Source of the DNA: Hyphomicrobium zavarzinii ATCC 27496
GTDB lineage: Bacteria; Pseudomonadota; Alphaproteobacteria; Rhizobiales; Hyphomicrobiaceae
DNA: 64,000 nt
NCBI RefSeq assembly: GCF_000383415.1
Contig: NZ_KB911259.1
Coordinates: 85,821 to 149,820, forward strand
Direction: 5' to 3'
The notes beneath the pieces are model-generated. The model saw nothing but the letters and a program-made list of their open reading frames with translations. It was not told where the DNA came from and searched no databases. This document shows, one piece after another, positions 16,689 through 25,683 of the stretch (position 1 is its first letter; each line of letters opens with the position of its first letter). A program made the translations under genes and the position numbers.

Positions 16689-18101
16689 ATGGCTGACCAA
16701 GCGACAGCGATGACGACGCTGTTCACAGAGTTCTACTTCTTTCTATGTATCGTCCTGATGTTCTTCATCCACATCGGCTTCTGCATGTACGAAGTCGGCG
16801 TGGCGCGCACCAAGAACGTCCAACACACGCTGCTCAAGAACGCGATGGCGATCCCGACGATCGGCATCGCGTTTTATCTTTTCGGAATGTGGATCTACAT
16901 CGCGCTTCAGAGCTGGCCGATCGGCTCGTCCGAGGTGAGCTTCTCCACCGGCTTCGAGCCCTGGTCCAAGACCCTTGCGCCGAACCTCGCCGACCGCATC
17001 TCGGGCGTCTTCCTCGGCGCTTTCATGCTGTTCGGAATGACGGCAGGCTCGATCGTCTCGGGCTCCATCATCGAGCGCTCGAAGACCATCGGCTTCCTCA
17101 TCATCGCCGTCTACATCGGCGCGATCGCCTGGGTCGTGCCGGCCGCATGGGCCTGGGCAGGCAACGGCTGGATGGTCCAGTACCTCGGATATCACGACCA
17201 GTACTGCTCGGCGATCCTGCACAGCGTCGCCGGCTTCGGTGCGCTGGCCGTGCTTCTGAACCTCGGACCGCGCATCGGCAAGTTCGACGCCAACGGCGAG
17301 CCTCGCGAGATCCCGGCCCACAACCCCTGGATGGTCACGCTCGGCCTCTTCATGATCTACGTGGGCTTCTTCGGCTTCTACGCCGCCTGCCACATCCCGA
17401 TCGTCAACATCGCGGCCGAAGGCCAGCCCGAGTACTGGACGGCCACCAACATCTACGGCTTCCCGATCACGCTCTCGGGCGTCACCATGAACTTCCTGCT
17501 GGCGCTGCTCGCGGGCATGATGACGGCCTACATGGTCTCGGGTGGCAACGCGTTCTGGACCTTCTCCGGCGGCCTCACCGGCCTCATCAGCGCGAGCTCC
17601 GGCAACGACCTCTACCATCCCGTTGTCGCGGCCACGCTCGCCGTCGTCGGCACCGCCTTCGGCTACTACATGCACAACTGGGTCGAGAAGAAGTACAAGC
17701 TCGACGACGCGGTTGGCGCGGTTGCCGTCCACGGCTACTGCGGCGTGTTCGGCGGCATCGCGGCCGGCTTCCTGCTGTGGGGCTATCCCGCCATCAACCC
17801 CAGCGCAGGCACGCTCGTGGCGCTGTCCGAGGGCGCGGGCTGGTTCGGCACCAACGCCGAAGGCATCCCGATCATCACGCCGATCGGCAATACCATCGGC
17901 ACGCTCGTGTTCGCGATCGGCTTCGGCTTCATCCCGACCTACGTCATCGCCAAGGTGCTGAAGTCGTTCGGCATGCTCCGCGTCGATCCGAAAGTCGAGC
18001 TGACCGGCCTCGACGGCGACAGCAAGTCCACCACCTACCCGAACCTCTCGGGCGCGGAAGCCGCTTTCGAAGCGCTTCAGCGCAAGGAAGCGAAGGCCTG
18101 A
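16689..18101 (+). CDS. Divergent Amt-family ammonium transporter
   Basis: A 470-residue polytopic protein. It shares key Amt features: GVARTKNVQHTLLKN after helix 1, an Asp eight residues before the first pore His (DQYCSAILH), and the second pore His in AVAVHGYCGVFGG. It is clearly distinct from the canonical AmtB at 55 kb: no cleavable signal, different loops, and a C-terminal tail with VELTGLDGDSKST. It should move ammonium or methylammonium across the inner membrane. The start ATG 16689 follows GGGGAG. Two sigma-54 promoters precede it, implying nitrogen control. A 63-residue membrane protein follows 126 bp later. No glnK is adjacent. Confidence 0.88.
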   Translation: MADQATAMTTLFTEFYFFLCIVLMFFIHIGFCMYEVGVARTKNVQHTLLKNAMAIPTIGIAFYLFGMWIYIALQSWPIGSSEVSFSTGFEPWSKTLAPNLADRISGVFLGAFMLFGMTAGSIVSGSIIERSKTIGFLIIAVYIGAIAWVVPAAWAWAGNGWMVQYLGYHDQYCSAILHSVAGFGALAVLLNLGPRIGKFDANGEPREIPAHNPWMVTLGLFMIYVGFFGFYAACHIPIVNIAAEGQPEYWTATNIYGFPITLSGVTMNFLLALLAGMMTAYMVSGGNAFWTFSGGLTGLISASSGNDLYHPVVAATLAVVGTAFGYYMHNWVEKKYKLDDAVGAVAVHGYCGVFGGIAAGFLLWGYPAINPSAGTLVALSEGAGWFGTNAEGIPIITPIGNTIGTLVFAIGFGFIPTYVIAKVLKSFGMLRVDPKVELTGLDGDSKSTTYPNLSGAEAAFEALQRKEAKA

Positions 18102-18227
18102 AAAGCTCTCGGAATGGCCGCGCGCCGTTCCGCACTATCGGCCGAAGCAGAATTCTAGGGCGCCGCGTACGCGGACTGCGCCGAGGCGCCCCGGATCTCA
18201 CCACCCAACTTGAAAGGAGAGCACACC

Positions 18228-18419
18228 ATGTCGACCGGCATCTCATCTCTCAACAAGCTCAGCGAAGTCACCACCGTCTATCCGTTCGCCGGAATGGAGG
18301 TCCCGTTCGCCATCGCCACCCTGGGCTTCTTCGTCGTCTTCCTCGGATGGCAGTTCGTGATGGAGGCCAAGCACCACAAGGCGATCATCGGCAGCTTCAC
18401 CGCAAGCCCAGCCGAGTGA
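18228..18419 (+). CDS. 63-residue single-span membrane protein, partner of the Amt
   Basis: The start ATG 18228 has AAAGGAGA upstream. The product has a polar head of about 22 residues, one strong membrane helix (VPFAIATLGFFVVFLGWQFVME), and a short basic tail (AKHHKAIIGSF). No named family is recognised. It lies between the transporter gene and a strong terminator, so it is very likely co-transcribed. A small subunit that stabilises or regulates the transporter is a reasonable inference. Confidence 0.75.
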   Translation: MSTGISSLNKLSEVTTVYPFAGMEVPFAIATLGFFVVFLGWQFVMEAKHHKAIIGSFTASPAE

Positions 18420-18443
18420 CGCACTAATACACACGGACAGGTT

Positions 18444-18476
18444 TCCGCCGGCTGGCCGAGCACCCTGGCCGGCGGA
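18444..18476. repeat. GC-rich hairpin before terminator
   Basis: A perfect 9-bp inverted repeat, TCCGCCGGC and GCCGGCGGA, lies between the small membrane protein gene and the T-tailed terminator. It may act as an mRNA 3' stabiliser. Confidence 0.5.
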
Positions 18477-18482
18477 GGCGTA

Positions 18483-18528
18483 CTCGAGGCCCCGAGACCA
18501 CCTCGGCTTGAGGCCTCGAGGTTTTTTT
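18483..18528 (+). terminator. Strong rho-independent terminator of the amt unit
   Basis: CTCGAGGCC (18483-18491) pairs with GGCCTCGAG (18512-18520), with an inner CCGAG/CTCGG pair, followed by G and seven Ts. Confidence 0.92.
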
Positions 18529-18637
18529 GCCATCGCGGATATGACGGCCCCGCCCTGCGCCAGGCCAGCACGACGGCGATGGACTTCCCGGGCCCGCCGC
18601 GCTCTAGTATCGAGGCAGACTTTCACCCGCCCGCCGC

Positions 18638-19840
18638 ATGACGCTCTCGTTCCCCTCCATTCCGGTCGAGCTCTGGATGTTCGCGGCGATTCTCGCTGCG
18701 ATCGCCCTGTTTCATCGCTTTACGCTCGTGGTCTCTCTCGCGGGCCTCGCCAGCATCGTGGCCTACAAGCTCGCGGTCACGGGCTTCAAGGCGGGCCCTG
18801 GCCTCGCGGGCCTCGGCATCCACTTCGCCCACGAAGCGGTGCTGCTCGCCAATTTGTTCATGCTGCTCACCGGCTTCGCGATCCTCGCACGCCATTTCGA
18901 GGAGTCGCAGGTGCCCGCCATCATGCCCAACCTGCTGCCGGATACCTGGATGGGCGGCGTGGTGCTGCTTGGGCTCATCTTCGTCATCTCCGCATTCCTC
19001 GACAACATCGCGGCCGCCATCATCGGCGGCACCGTCGCGCGCACCGTTTTCCAAGGACGCGTGCACATCGGATATCTGGCCGCCATCGTCGCCGCCTCCA
19101 ACGCGGGCGGCTCGGGCAGCGTCGTCGGCGACACCACGACGACCATGCTCTGGATCTCGGGCGTGAGCCCTATGTCGGTGCTGGAAGCTTATGTGGCCGC
19201 AGGCCTCGCCTTCGCCGTGTTCGCCATCCCGGCCGCGCTCAGCCAGCACCGGTTCCAGCCCATCATGAAGGACGCCCCACTCGGAACGGCCATCGTGCCG
19301 GGGTGCATCGCCATCGTGGTCTTCATCCTCGTGAGCGCGATCGCGGCCAACGTGCTCGCCACGCTCTATGCACCCGAGATCCTGGATCGCGTCCCCCTCG
19401 TCGGCCTCGCCGTCTGGGCGGCGATCGGGCTCGCGGCTCCCCTGCACCGGCCGGACTGGAGCATCCTGCCGGACGCCGTGAAGGGCACGGTCTTCCTGCT
19501 CGCCCTCGTGAGCGCCGCGTCACTGATGCCGATCGAGGCCCTGCCCGCGGCGTCCGTGCCGACCGCCCTCATGCTGGGTTTCGTATCCGCCGTTTTCGAC
19601 AACATTCCCCTCACGGCTCTCGCCATCAAGCAGGGAGGCTACGATTGGGGCTATCTCGCTTACGCGGTAGGCTTCGGCGGATCGATGATCTGGTTCGGCT
19701 CCTCCGCGGGCGTGGCGTTGACCAACCTTTTTCCCGAGGCCCGCTCAGTCGCCGCCTGGCTCCAGGCCGGATGGTACATCCCGATCGCCTACGTCGCGGG
19801 CTTTCTCGCTATGCTGGCGCTGCTCGGCTGGTCGCCCTGA
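18638..19840 (+). CDS. Ion-transporter superfamily permease (NhaD/ArsB/CitMHS-like)
   Basis: A 400-residue inner-membrane protein of about 10-12 helices. Two inverted re-entrant motifs typical of the IT superfamily are visible: FLDNIAAAIIGGTVAR in the first half and VFDNIPLTALAIKQGG in the second. NAGGSGSVVGDTTTTML resembles the NhaD/ArsB core GGAGTPIGD. It most likely exchanges Na+ and H+ or moves an anion; substrate cannot be told from sequence. It is separated from the amt unit by a terminator and converges with the MoaD-like gene (9-bp gap). Confidence 0.82.
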   Translation: MTLSFPSIPVELWMFAAILAAIALFHRFTLVVSLAGLASIVAYKLAVTGFKAGPGLAGLGIHFAHEAVLLANLFMLLTGFAILARHFEESQVPAIMPNLLPDTWMGGVVLLGLIFVISAFLDNIAAAIIGGTVARTVFQGRVHIGYLAAIVAASNAGGSGSVVGDTTTTMLWISGVSPMSVLEAYVAAGLAFAVFAIPAALSQHRFQPIMKDAPLGTAIVPGCIAIVVFILVSAIAANVLATLYAPEILDRVPLVGLAVWAAIGLAAPLHRPDWSILPDAVKGTVFLLALVSAASLMPIEALPAASVPTALMLGFVSAVFDNIPLTALAIKQGGYDWGYLAYAVGFGGSMIWFGSSAGVALTNLFPEARSVAAWLQAGWYIPIAYVAGFLAMLALLGWSP

Positions 19841-19849
19841 CCGCTAAGG

Positions 19850-20179
19850 TTAGCCGCCCGAGATCGCCGTCAACACATACACCTTGCCGCCATCGCGAAG
19901 CGCCGTATCGAGCGATGCGCGCTGCCCTTCGACGAAGATATTGATGTGACGGCGAACGCGCGGCGTTGAATCGCAAAGCCTGTCGCGCATGCCGGGCCAG
20001 CGGCGATCGAGCACGTCGATCATCGCGCGCACGGTCTCTGCCGAAACCGCAACCTCGCGCTGCGCCTCTGGATAGAGATCCAGCAACGCACGCGGCAACA
20101 GAACCGAGACGCGGCACGTTGCGTCCGCGGCCCCTACGCCGTCGCCTTGCTCGATTTCCGTCACCGCCTCACCCTTCAT
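19850..20179 (-). CDS. MoaD/ThiS-like beta-grasp protein
   Basis: A 109-residue protein with the ubiquitin-like pattern of MoaD/ThiS: VSVLLPRALLD, helix ETVRAMIDVLDRRWPGMRDRL, HINIFVEGQRA, VYVLTAISGG, ending in the Gly-Gly needed for activation by an E1-like enzyme. Sulfur-carrier or protein-modifier roles are known for such folds. Molybdopterin genes are not adjacent, so MoaD itself is unlikely. It begins 10 bp after the stop of the BNR-repeat gene, in the same operon. Confidence 0.82.
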   Translation of the reverse strand: MKGEAVTEIEQGDGVGAADATCRVSVLLPRALLDLYPEAQREVAVSAETVRAMIDVLDRRWPGMRDRLCDSTPRVRRHINIFVEGQRASLDTALRDGGKVYVLTAISGG

Positions 20180-20189
20180 GGCTCCCGCT

Positions 20190-21266
20190 TCAGTCGACGA
20201 CCAGCGTTTCTACGGACGAGATGGCCGGCAGATGCTGCGCAAGGCAGGCCCAGCTCTCGCCCTCGTCGGCACTGGCGTACAGACAGCCGCCGCCCGTTCC
20301 GAAGTAGACGCCCGCAGGCTCCAGCTTGTCTGTCGCGAGCGCCTGGCGCAACACGCCGAAATAAGCGTCTTGTTGCGGCAGCCCATTGCGAAGCGCCGTC
20401 CACGACGAACCCCCGTCGCGCGTGCGCCAGACGGCAGCCCTCGCGTCCGGCATATAGCGGCCATTTACATCGCCGTTGAGCGGAAGCAGGAACAGCGTAT
20501 CCGGATCGCGCGGATGCACGGCGGCCGGGAATCCGAATGTCGAGGGAAGCCCCGCCTCGATGCTCTTCCACACCTTGCCGCCGTCGTCGCTGCGATACAT
20601 GCCGCAGTGGTTCTGCTGGTAGAGCCTGTCCGATCCATCGGGAGCCAGCGCGAGACTATGCACGCACTGGCCATATTCGGGATAGCGCTGGTCTTCCGGC
20701 ATGTAGTCGGCCCGGGTACCCTTGTTGCGAGGCTCCCACGTCTCCCCTCCATCCGCCGAATGAAACACGCCGGCGGAAGAGATTCCGACCCAGAGCTTCC
20801 TCTCGTCTTTCGGATGCTGCACGATCACGTGCAGGATGAGCCCACCGCCACCCGGCTGCCAGTGCGGGCGCGAAGGGTGGTCGCGCAGGCCGCCGACGTG
20901 TGACCACGTCTCGCCGCCATCTGCGCTCTTGAAGAGTCCCGCCGGCTCGACGCCCGCATAAAGCGCGTCCGTCCCTTGAGCGAGGCTCCATGCCGCCGCG
21001 ATCGGGGTCTCGCCCTCCGCGTAGGAAAGGCCGGCGCTCGAATGGGTCCAGGTCTCTCCGAGATCGGTCGATTTCCACACCGCCGGGCCGAACCACGCAT
21101 TGCCGCCCGCCGCATAGATGTTGCCCGTGCCGGGGTCGCCGATCACGTGCTGGATCGGCCACGTGTTGCAAAAGGGGCCGCGTAACGACCACGAACGGCG
21201 CCCTGCATCGCTTTCGAGGATGAACGTCCCCTTTTTCGTTCCGATGAGAACGAGCACCTTCGCCAT
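20190..21266 (-). CDS. BNR/sialidase-like beta-propeller protein
   Basis: About 358 residues with repeated Asp-box motifs of the S-x-D-x-G-x-x-W type: STDLGETW, SADGGETW (twice), SDDGGKVW, TRDGGSSW, SADEGESW. These define a BNR/Ycf48-like propeller. No signal peptide is seen (start MAKVLVLIGTKKGTF), so it is probably cytoplasmic. The ATG at 21266 has AGGAGGA upstream and is preferred over a longer frame. It is the first gene of a pair with the MoaD-like protein. Sialidase catalytic residues are not evident; a binding or scaffold role is more likely. Confidence 0.85.
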   Translation of the reverse strand: MAKVLVLIGTKKGTFILESDAGRRSWSLRGPFCNTWPIQHVIGDPGTGNIYAAGGNAWFGPAVWKSTDLGETWTHSSAGLSYAEGETPIAAAWSLAQGTDALYAGVEPAGLFKSADGGETWSHVGGLRDHPSRPHWQPGGGGLILHVIVQHPKDERKLWVGISSAGVFHSADGGETWEPRNKGTRADYMPEDQRYPEYGQCVHSLALAPDGSDRLYQQNHCGMYRSDDGGKVWKSIEAGLPSTFGFPAAVHPRDPDTLFLLPLNGDVNGRYMPDARAAVWRTRDGGSSWTALRNGLPQQDAYFGVLRQALATDKLEPAGVYFGTGGGCLYASADEGESWACLAQHLPAISSVETLVVD

Positions 21267-21411
21267 GGCGTCCTCCTGCCTTCCGATGTTGCCGTCACCC
21301 GTACGCGACGGAAGCTGCATAAATCGAGACTAGGACGGAACTGGGTCTTTCGATCCGACAGTCCGGCCGAAATAATCCTCAGAAGCCATCTAGCCCGGGA
21401 ATGCCGCCGTC

Positions 21412-22683
21412 TTAGCGCGGCGGCGACGCCCCCTCCTTCCGGCTGTCGCGGGCGAGCCGGTCGAGATGACCGCGAATGTGCTGCGCCTCCTGTGCGGTCC
21501 GCGCGAGCGCGATGGCCCGGTCGAAAGCCTCGCGGGCTTCGTCCGCCCGCCCGATCTCCGAAAGCAACGCGCCCTTGAGCCCGAAAAAGTGGAAGTAGCC
21601 GGAAAGCTTGGGCGCCAGCGGCTCGATCATGGCGAGCGCGGCCTCCGCACCCCGCACCTTGCTGACGGCCACCGCGCGATTGAGCGTCACCACCGGCGAC
21701 GGCTGCAAGCGCTCGAGCGTGCTGTAGAGAAGATCGATCTGCGTCCAGTCCGTGTCCTCGAAGCGCTCCGCCGTCGAGTGGAGCGAGGCTATGGCCGCCT
21801 GGATCTGATAGGGCCCCGGCTGCCGGTGGCGCATTGCCTTGTCGATGAGCGCACTGCCCTCCGCGATCAGGGCCTTGTTCCAGAGACCCCTATCCTGGTT
21901 CTCGAGCAGCACGATCGCTCCATCGCCATCGAGCCGGGCCGCGCACCGCGCATGTTGAAAGAGAAGCAGCGACGCGAGCCCCAGGATTTCGGGCTCCGAG
22001 GGAAACAGCCGCAACAGAAGCCGCGCCAGACGGATGGCCTCCTCGCAAAGCGGAAGCCTCACGTGCACGTCGCCCCCGCTCGCCGAGTAACCCTCGTTGA
22101 AGATCAGGTAGATCATCGCCGCGACGGTGCCGAGCCGTTCGCTCCGCTCGATAGGCCCCGGCGTCTCGAAGGGAACCTGCGCCTCCGCCACGCGGCGCTT
22201 CGCGCGGGTGATGCGCTGCTCCATGGCGGCTTCGCTGACGAGAAACGCCCGCGCGATCTCACCGACCGTGAGACCGGAGACGACGCGCAGCGCGAGCGCG
22301 ATCTGCTGTGTGGATGGAAGATCGGGATGACAGCAGATGAAGAGCAGCCGCAGGATGTCGTCGCGGTAATGCCCGTCGTCCAAGCGCTCGACCAGCGCCC
22401 CTTCCGCATCGTCGAGATCCGACAGCGACGCCTCGTCCGGCAGCGTCTCCGACTTCTGCTCCCGCCTCAGGGCGTCGATCGCAACGTTTCGCCCGACCAT
22501 GATCAGCCAAGCCACCGGATCGCGCGGAGGTCCGTTCTGCGGCCACGACTTGAGCGCACGGAGAGAGGCTTCCTGAAACGCCTCCTCAGCGCGGTCGAGA
22601 TCGCGGAAGTAGCGGAGCAGCGCCGCCATCACCTGAGGACGCGCTCCGGTCACAGCCGCATCGAGCCAGGCGAGATCGGTCAC
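21412..22683 (-). CDS. ECF RNA polymerase sigma factor, ECF42-type with TPR-like tail
   Basis: A 423-residue protein. Region 2 (LLRYFRDLDRAEEAFQEASLRALKSW) and region 4 (LTVGEIARAFLVSEAAMEQRITRAKRR) are at the N-terminus; a long helical C-terminal extension (about 190-423) contains TPR-like repeats (SEIGRADEAREAFDRAIALA). The extension and the adjacent DGPF gene mark the ECF42 group. The likely start is the GTG at 22683, which overlaps the stop of the DGPF gene by 4 bp (GTGA). The frame stays open far upstream, but that part is antisense-like and lies on the DGPF gene. No anti-sigma gene is present; control is thought to be through the tail and DGPF protein. Confidence 0.9.
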   Translation of the reverse strand: MTDLAWLDAAVTGARPQVMAALLRYFRDLDRAEEAFQEASLRALKSWPQNGPPRDPVAWLIMVGRNVAIDALRREQKSETLPDEASLSDLDDAEGALVERLDDGHYRDDILRLLFICCHPDLPSTQQIALALRVVSGLTVGEIARAFLVSEAAMEQRITRAKRRVAEAQVPFETPGPIERSERLGTVAAMIYLIFNEGYSASGGDVHVRLPLCEEAIRLARLLLRLFPSEPEILGLASLLLFQHARCAARLDGDGAIVLLENQDRGLWNKALIAEGSALIDKAMRHRQPGPYQIQAAIASLHSTAERFEDTDWTQIDLLYSTLERLQPSPVVTLNRAVAVSKVRGAEAALAMIEPLAPKLSGYFHFFGLKGALLSEIGRADEAREAFDRAIALARTAQEAQHIRGHLDRLARDSRKEGASPPR

Positions 22684-23051
22684 GAGTTGGCGCTCCAATC
22701 CACGAAGTAGCCGATGGGACGCACTTCGTAGGCCCCGCCTGGGTTGACCTCGGCAAGCTCCTTTGCGAACGCCAGCGCCTCCTCGAGCCCGGACGCTTCG
22801 ATGACGAAGAACCCGAGCAGTTGCTCCTTCGTTTCCGCGAAGGGACCGTCGAGCACCACGGAGGGCTCGTGGTCTTTCCGCAAAGTCGTGGCCGCCGTCG
22901 TCGGCATCAGGCGGGCGACCGGCCCGAGCTTGCCCGCCTTGGCCCACCGCTCCTGCACCACCGCGAGTTTGGCCATCACCTCGTCGTCGTGGTCCTTGCT
23001 CCAGGCGCAAACCACATTTTCCGAATGATAACAAAGAACTGCGTACTTCAT
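22680..23051 (-). CDS. DGPF/YCII-domain protein, partner of ECF42 sigma factor
   Basis: A 123-residue YCII-like protein (dimeric alpha/beta barrel fold). It starts MKYAVLCYHSENVV and carries the signature VVLDGPFAETKEQLLGFFVIE that names the DGPF group. The ATG at 23051 has GGAAGGA upstream. It is translationally coupled to the sigma-factor gene. It probably senses or handles a small molecule that feeds into sigma activity; the ligand is unknown. Confidence 0.9.
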   Translation of the reverse strand: MKYAVLCYHSENVVCAWSKDHDDEVMAKLAVVQERWAKAGKLGPVARLMPTTAATTLRKDHEPSVVLDGPFAETKEQLLGFFVIEASGLEEALAFAKELAEVNPGGAYEVRPIGYFVDWSANS

Positions 23052-23230
23052 ACCGGTCCTTCCCTTGCCGTCGTGCTCACCAAGGACGTTCGAGACTAGT
23101 CGATCCCGACCGCATGGCGCAGGATCCCGACGCGAAATTCGAAATGTTTTCATCTCGTTCCGCCGGGAACAGCGTGCGGGGCGGTTTTGAGCGAAATTTC
23201 TCCCATCAACCCCTGGCGATGGAGAGAGCC

Positions 23231-23518
23231 ATGACCCCGATCACCACCATCCTGACGGCCCGCGCAGCCCTCGCAGCCGCTCTCGCACTCGGCAGCCTCG
23301 CCGCCTCCGGCCACGCCAATGCCACCAGCCTCGCCGTGAAGATGGCCTGCGCCTCCGACTACTACGCCCACTGCAGCCAGCACGATCCGGACAGCTCCGG
23401 CGTCCGCCAGTGCATGCGCGCCGTCGGCAAGAACCTCTCCTCGCGTTGCATCAACGCGCTCGTCGCCGCCGGCGAGGTTTCCAAGTCGGTCGTCGAAAAG
23501 AAGGTCGCCTCCAAGTAA
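23231..23518 (+). CDS. Small secreted four-cysteine protein
   Basis: The 95-residue product starts at ATG 23231 behind GGAGAGAG. A signal peptide covers about 30 residues (core AALAAALALGSLAASGHANA). The mature part has four cysteines (MACASDYYAHCSQHD, VRQCMRAVG, SSRCINAL), spaced for two disulfides, resembling cysteine-rich repeat periplasmic proteins of Rhizobiales. The function is unknown. A stem-loop follows. Confidence 0.72.
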   Translation: MTPITTILTARAALAAALALGSLAASGHANATSLAVKMACASDYYAHCSQHDPDSSGVRQCMRAVGKNLSSRCINALVAAGEVSKSVVEKKVASK

Positions 23519-23573
23519 GCGTGGCCGCTTTCGCAAAAATCAGCGTCTTTCCCGGTCGCACGATCGGATGAGA

Positions 23574-23607
23574 AAAGGCCGGGGCGTCTCTCCACGCTCC
23601 GGCCTTT
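23574..23607 (+). terminator. Terminator-like hairpin
   Basis: AAAGGCCGG (23574-23582) pairs with CCGGCCTTT (23599-23607). The stem itself ends in TTT and is followed by CCATTT. Confidence 0.65.
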
Positions 23608-23727
23608 CCATTTGCAGGGCGTTTACAGTTGCATGGGGAATTATCAATCGGAGCAATACTAGAAAAATATTAGAAGGTATTGGCTATAAGTACGCACCCT
23701 CGGGCCAGCCGAGACGGAGCGTCTCTC

Positions 23728-25683
23728 GTGAATTCCGTTTTAACGAGTGCAGTGCAGTTCATGTCCGTGCCCACGGACAATCCTGCGCTGCTGAAAGCGC
23801 AGCATCGGGCGATCTCGCGCCAGATGCCCATGATGTATTTCATCCTCATGGCGAACACGTGGGCCGTCGCCGTCACGCATATGTCTTTCGCGCCGTTCTG
23901 GCTGACGGCTGTCATTCCGAGCGTCTTCACCGTGGTGTGCGCCGTTCGTGCTGCCCATTGGGTGAAATCCCATAAGATCGCCCCCGATCCCGAGACGGCC
24001 TGGCACGAGCTGAACCGCACCAATCGCCTCGCGGCGGTCATCGCCATCGTGTTCACGGCCTGGTCGTTCACCCTCTTCCCCTACGGCGATGCCTATACGA
24101 AATCGCACGTTGCCTTCTACATGGCGATCACCGTCATCGCCTGCATCTTCTGCCTGATGTATCTGCGATCGGCCGCCTTCGCCGTGACCGCGATCGTCAA
24201 CGGCGCCTTCATCGCCTTCTTCGTCTCCACCGGCCAGCCGACGTTCATCGCCATCGCCATCAACATCGTGCTCGTTTGCGCGGGCATGTTGGCGATCCTG
24301 CTGATCAACTACCAAAACTTCGCCCGCATGATCGGCGCCCAGGAGGAAACCCAGGCGCTGAGCAACGAAAATCTGCGCTTGGCGAACCTGGACAGCCTGA
24401 CCGGCCTGCCGAACCGGCGCGCCTTCTTCACCCATCTCAACACAGAGCTCGAAGAGGCGAGAGAAAAGGGCACGCGCCTCGCGGTCGGCATCATCGATCT
24501 CGATGGGTTCAAGCCCGTGAACGACCTCTACGGCCATTCGACGGGCGACAGGCTGCTGACCGCCGTTGGCGAGCGGCTATCCGCCTTCTGCATGACGGGA
24601 AGCATGTTCTTCTCCCGTCTCGGCGGGGACGAGTTTGCGTTCGTGCTGTCCGGCGCGCCCGACGACCAGGGCATCGTCGCGAAGGCAGACGAGATCTGCG
24701 CCGCCCTCCAAACGCCGTTCGAGCTATCGGAAGGCACCGTCTTCATTTCGGGCTCCATCGGCATCTCGGTATTTCCGCAGACAGCCTCCACCTTCGAGCA
24801 GCTCTTCGACCGGGCCGACTACGCTCTCTATCACGGCAAGCGCGCGAAACGCGGCTGCAGCACGCTCTTCACCACGACCCACCACGCCCAGATTCATCGC
24901 GATGCGCGCATCGAGCAGACGCTGAAGCAGGCCGATCTCGACGGGGAGTTGGCGGTCGTATTCCAGCCGATCGTCGACATTCGCACCCAGCGCGCGATCA
25001 GCTTCGAGGCGCTTGCACGCTGGACGAGCCCGGTGCTCGGACAGGTCTCGCCGGGCCACTTCATTCCTGTCGCCGAGCGCGCGGGCATTGTCAGCAGCCT
25101 GACACGCCCGCTCTTGCGCAAGGCGCTCTCCATCGCGTGCGAATGGCCGGACGACTTGCGGCTTTCGTTCAACCTCTCAGCCCACGACCTCAACACCTCT
25201 GACAGCATCCTCGCCTTGGTCGGCATCATCCAGAAAAGCGGCTTCGACTCGAGCCGCCTCGACCTCGAGATCACGGAAACCGCCTTCGCCCACGATTTCG
25301 ACCAGGTGCAGAAGTCCATCGACATGCTCCGCCTGCTCGGATGCGGGATCACGCTCGACGACTTCGGAACGGGCTACTTGAGCCTGACGCAACTCCACGC
25401 GCTGCCACTGACGAAGATCAAGATTGACCGCAGCTTCGTCATTGGCCTGCACGAGCGCCCTGCAAGCTACAAGATCGTGAAATCCCTGCTGGCCCTGAGC
25501 CGCGACATGGGACTCGATTGCGTCATCGAAGGCGTCGAGACCAAAGCCGAATTGGCGACCCTCAAGAAGCTGGGCGGCGTCATGGCCCAGGGCTATCTCT
25601 ACTCCCCGCCCCTCCCGGCCAGCGAAATCGCAAATCTCATCGCGCGCTGGAATACACCGGCCGAAGCCGCTTCCGCCGGGTAA
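23728..25683 (+). CDS. Membrane GGDEF-EAL cyclic-di-GMP enzyme
   Basis: About 650 residues. The N-terminal 210 residues hold five or six membrane helices. A GGDEF domain (about 220-385) has the intact active site RLGGDEFAFVL but no RxxD inhibitory site before it. The EAL domain (about 400-645) has FEALARW, LDLEITETAF, LDDFGTGYLSL, KIDRSFV and EGVETKAE, so catalytic residues are present. It may make and break c-di-GMP in response to a membrane signal. The start is uncertain: GTG 23728 has GGAG upstream, while ATG 23761 and TTG 23680 are also in frame. No partner gene is adjacent. Confidence 0.9.
   Translation: MNSVLTSAVQFMSVPTDNPALLKAQHRAISRQMPMMYFILMANTWAVAVTHMSFAPFWLTAVIPSVFTVVCAVRAAHWVKSHKIAPDPETAWHELNRTNRLAAVIAIVFTAWSFTLFPYGDAYTKSHVAFYMAITVIACIFCLMYLRSAAFAVTAIVNGAFIAFFVSTGQPTFIAIAINIVLVCAGMLAILLINYQNFARMIGAQEETQALSNENLRLANLDSLTGLPNRRAFFTHLNTELEEAREKGTRLAVGIIDLDGFKPVNDLYGHSTGDRLLTAVGERLSAFCMTGSMFFSRLGGDEFAFVLSGAPDDQGIVAKADEICAALQTPFELSEGTVFISGSIGISVFPQTASTFEQLFDRADYALYHGKRAKRGCSTLFTTTHHAQIHRDARIEQTLKQADLDGELAVVFQPIVDIRTQRAISFEALARWTSPVLGQVSPGHFIPVAERAGIVSSLTRPLLRKALSIACEWPDDLRLSFNLSAHDLNTSDSILALVGIIQKSGFDSSRLDLEITETAFAHDFDQVQKSIDMLRLLGCGITLDDFGTGYLSLTQLHALPLTKIKIDRSFVIGLHERPASYKIVKSLLALSRDMGLDCVIEGVETKAELATLKKLGGVMAQGYLYSPPLPASEIANLIARWNTPAEAASAG

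Noticed and set aside
22684..23034. N-terminal extension of the ECF sigma factor to 23034
   Set aside because: This part overlaps the DGPF gene in another frame and is Arg/Gly-rich without sigma-factor features; the GTG at 22683 with GTGA overlap is better.
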